Shown piece by piece: positions 4,101 through 5,440 of a stretch of DNA of 5,440 nt. Location of the stretch: contig PIVQ01000523.1 of assembly GCA_003354055.1 (NCBI GenBank), forward strand, positions 1 through 5,440, in the 5' to 3' direction. The number at the start of each line of letters is the position of its first letter. Position 1 is the first letter of the stretch. The DNA is from Desulfobacteraceae bacterium. GTDB lineage: Bacteria; Desulfobacterota; Desulfobacteria; Desulfobacterales; Desulfobacteraceae. The notes beneath the pieces are model-generated. The model made no database searches, was not told where the DNA came from, and saw nothing but the letters and a program-made list of their open reading frames with translations. The position numbers and the translations under genes are program-made.

Positions 4101-5393
4101 TCAATTACCCTCGGGCTGAGTTCTAAAACAAATATTGTATTCGGTCCCGTGGTTTTGCTTCATATTTATTTTGCCTGACAGTTGATGCTCCGTAAGGTTT
4201 TGCACCAATTTAACGCCAAGGGTTTTTATTTCCTTGGTCTCATAGTTCTCCGGTATCCCAATCCCATTATCCTTGATCATAAGTTCAATCATATCTTCTT
4301 TTGGATGCATGGCAATCTGAAGAATTCCTTTTTTGTCCCTGGTAAACGCATATTTAAAGGCATTGGACACAAGTTCATTTATGATCAACCCGCATGGAAT
4401 GGCAAGGTCAATATCCATGTATACATCTTTTATATCAATTTTGATAACGATGTCCTGAAGAGACTGATCAAAGGAGGCCCGAAGGTTGCGCACAAGCTTT
4501 TCTACATAGCTTTTAAAATCAATGCTCGACAAGTCTTTTGACTGGTAAAGCTGTTCATGCACCAGGGCCATGGAAAAAATTCTGTCCTGGCTGTCTTTGC
4601 AGAATTTCATCAGCTTGTCATCACCTATCTGTCTGGCCTGCATCTTTAGCAGACTCAAAATAATCTGCATGTTGTTTTTGACCCTGTGATGAATTTCTTT
4701 TAACAAAATTTCTTTATTCTTTTCAGCCTGTTTCCGCTCTTCCACCTGCCTTTGTAATTGCCGGTTTGTTTCCGTAAGCTCGGCCGTTCTTTCCAGAACA
4801 CGCGCCTCAAGCTCATCATGGGCTTTTTTAAGTAACAGGCCCTGTTTGTCCAGCAGACCGTAATATTCGATACTCTCCAAGGCATTGGCGGCATTTCGAA
4901 GAACAATGGATGTCAGATCATAGGAAATATCCTGGACTTTATTTTCAGGTTCGCTAAATATACCCACAAACATTCCCCGTATTCGGGAATAGGTTGCAAT
5001 TACATGTAGAAATATTGTTTTTTCATGATTCTCCGAATAAACCGAAATGCCCCGTGGTTCTCTAATTGCCCAGGCCATGAACCCTTTGTCAATTAAGAAT
5101 TCCAACTGATCTTCCACAAACCCCGCCTGATCGTCCGGTGTGCATAGGGAGAGTGCCAGATCTGAGGTTTCCTGGTTCACAAGATAGAATGCACTAATGT
5201 CAAAGGGAATCAATTTGTTGATACGATATTGGGTTTCCTGGAACACCTGTTCATGTGTCGCCTGCTTGTGGATCTGTTTTTGGAAATCACCCAGTGAAAG
5301 GGCTATTTCCATTGAATTCCTGGTAAATCGCCGGTTCTCTTCTAAGTATGATATGCGGGCAGCTTGATTATCGGGGGGGGTGTTTTGGTTCAT
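4101..5393 (-). CDS. Soluble sensor histidine kinase: GAF-like, coiled coil, HisKA_2, HATPase_c
   Basis: Predicted cytoplasmic two-component kinase of 430 residues; no membrane helix is seen. A GAF-like sensory region spans about 38-178 (A-F-Y-L-V near 68-72, R-I-R-G-M-F-V-G at 137-144). A charged coiled-coil linker at about 180-228 follows. The HisKA_2 H-box is K-E-I-H-H-R-V-K-N-N (232-241); His236 aligns with the single His of HWE kinases and is the likely phosphate acceptor. The ATPase domain shows the N-box I-N339-E-L-V-S-N344-A-F-K347, the G1 box D375-N-G-I-G-I-P and the second glycine box T-L-G393-V-K-L-V. All catalytic boxes look intact. ATG 5393 is the first start after an in-frame TGA at 5432-5430. 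Its ribosome site is weak (AAGG at 5408-5405, 11 bases away). No response regulator is visible, so the partner is either upstream of 5440 or elsewhere. The signal is unknown. Confidence 0.9.
   Translation of the reverse strand: MNQNTPPDNQAARISYLEENRRFTRNSMEIALSLGDFQKQIHKQATHEQVFQETQYRINKLIPFDISAFYLVNQETSDLALSLCTPDDQAGFVEDQLEFLIDKGFMAWAIREPRGISVYSENHEKTIFLHVIATYSRIRGMFVGIFSEPENKVQDISYDLTSIVLRNAANALESIEYYGLLDKQGLLLKKAHDELEARVLERTAELTETNRQLQRQVEERKQAEKNKEILLKEIHHRVKNNMQIILSLLKMQARQIGDDKLMKFCKDSQDRIFSMALVHEQLYQSKDLSSIDFKSYVEKLVRNLRASFDQSLQDIVIKIDIKDVYMDIDLAIPCGLIINELVSNAFKYAFTRDKKGILQIAMHPKEDMIELMIKDNGIGIPENYETKEIKTLGVKLVQNLTEHQLSGKINMKQNHGTEYNICFRTQPEGN
5373..5380 (-). repeat. C8 homopolymer in codons 5-7 of the kinase gene
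   Basis: Eight consecutive G on the plus strand read as eight C in the kinase message (Thr-Pro-Pro: ACC CCC CCC). A slip of one base would shift the frame almost immediately after the start codon. It is the longest G/C homopolymer I see in the window. Whether it varies cannot be judged from one sequence. Confidence 0.6.
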
Positions 5394-5440
5394 TCTTTTT
5401 TCAGCCTTGATTAAAAATGCCGAGAAATTTCAGCTGATGT

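Overview
The window looks like chromosomal DNA from a free-living Gram-negative bacterium of moderate GC content. The main pointers are a signal-peptide-bearing periplasmic binding protein, a HisKA_2-type sensor kinase, and a ParB-like/RAM-domain protein. The overall protein style recalls sulfate-reducing Desulfobacterota (Desulfobacteraceae-like). That placement is an impression from family resemblance, not a search result. No RNA genes, insertion sequences, phage genes or CRISPR repeats are visible.

Left part (1-1933, all minus strand): a polar or general amino-acid ABC transporter operon. Transcription runs from the periplasmic substrate-binding protein (1933 to 1112), across a 78-base gap holding two back-to-back hairpins, to the HisM/GlnP-type permease (1033 to 17). 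It continues into the first six codons of the next gene, almost certainly the ATPase (start at 20, 4-base ATGA overlap), which leaves the window. The permease carries an extra soluble segment of about 80 residues after its first membrane helix.

Middle (1934-2350): a 417-base divergent intergenic region with no convincing gene. It holds short direct and inverted repeats on the transporter side. On the other side is a good sigma70-like promoter (TTGACT-N18-TATGAT) whose predicted start falls inside a perfect 8-base-arm palindrome.

Right-middle (2351-4068, plus strand): a two-gene unit. It encodes a small calcineurin-like metallophosphoesterase followed, 2 bases later, by a protein with three parts: a ParB-like N-terminal domain (DGNHR motif), a DUF4032-like middle, and a C-terminal Lrp/AsnC-type RAM ligand-binding domain without the usual helix-turn-helix. 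This pair is the least understood and most interesting part of the window. A link to amino-acid sensing is suggested by the RAM domain and by the divergent amino-acid transporter, but this is inference.

Right end (4101-5393, minus strand): a soluble sensor histidine kinase (GAF-like domain, coiled coil, HisKA_2, HATPase_c) converging on the previous unit, with only 32 bases between the stop codons and no clear terminator. No response regulator is visible. A run of eight C residues lies in its 5th to 7th codons.
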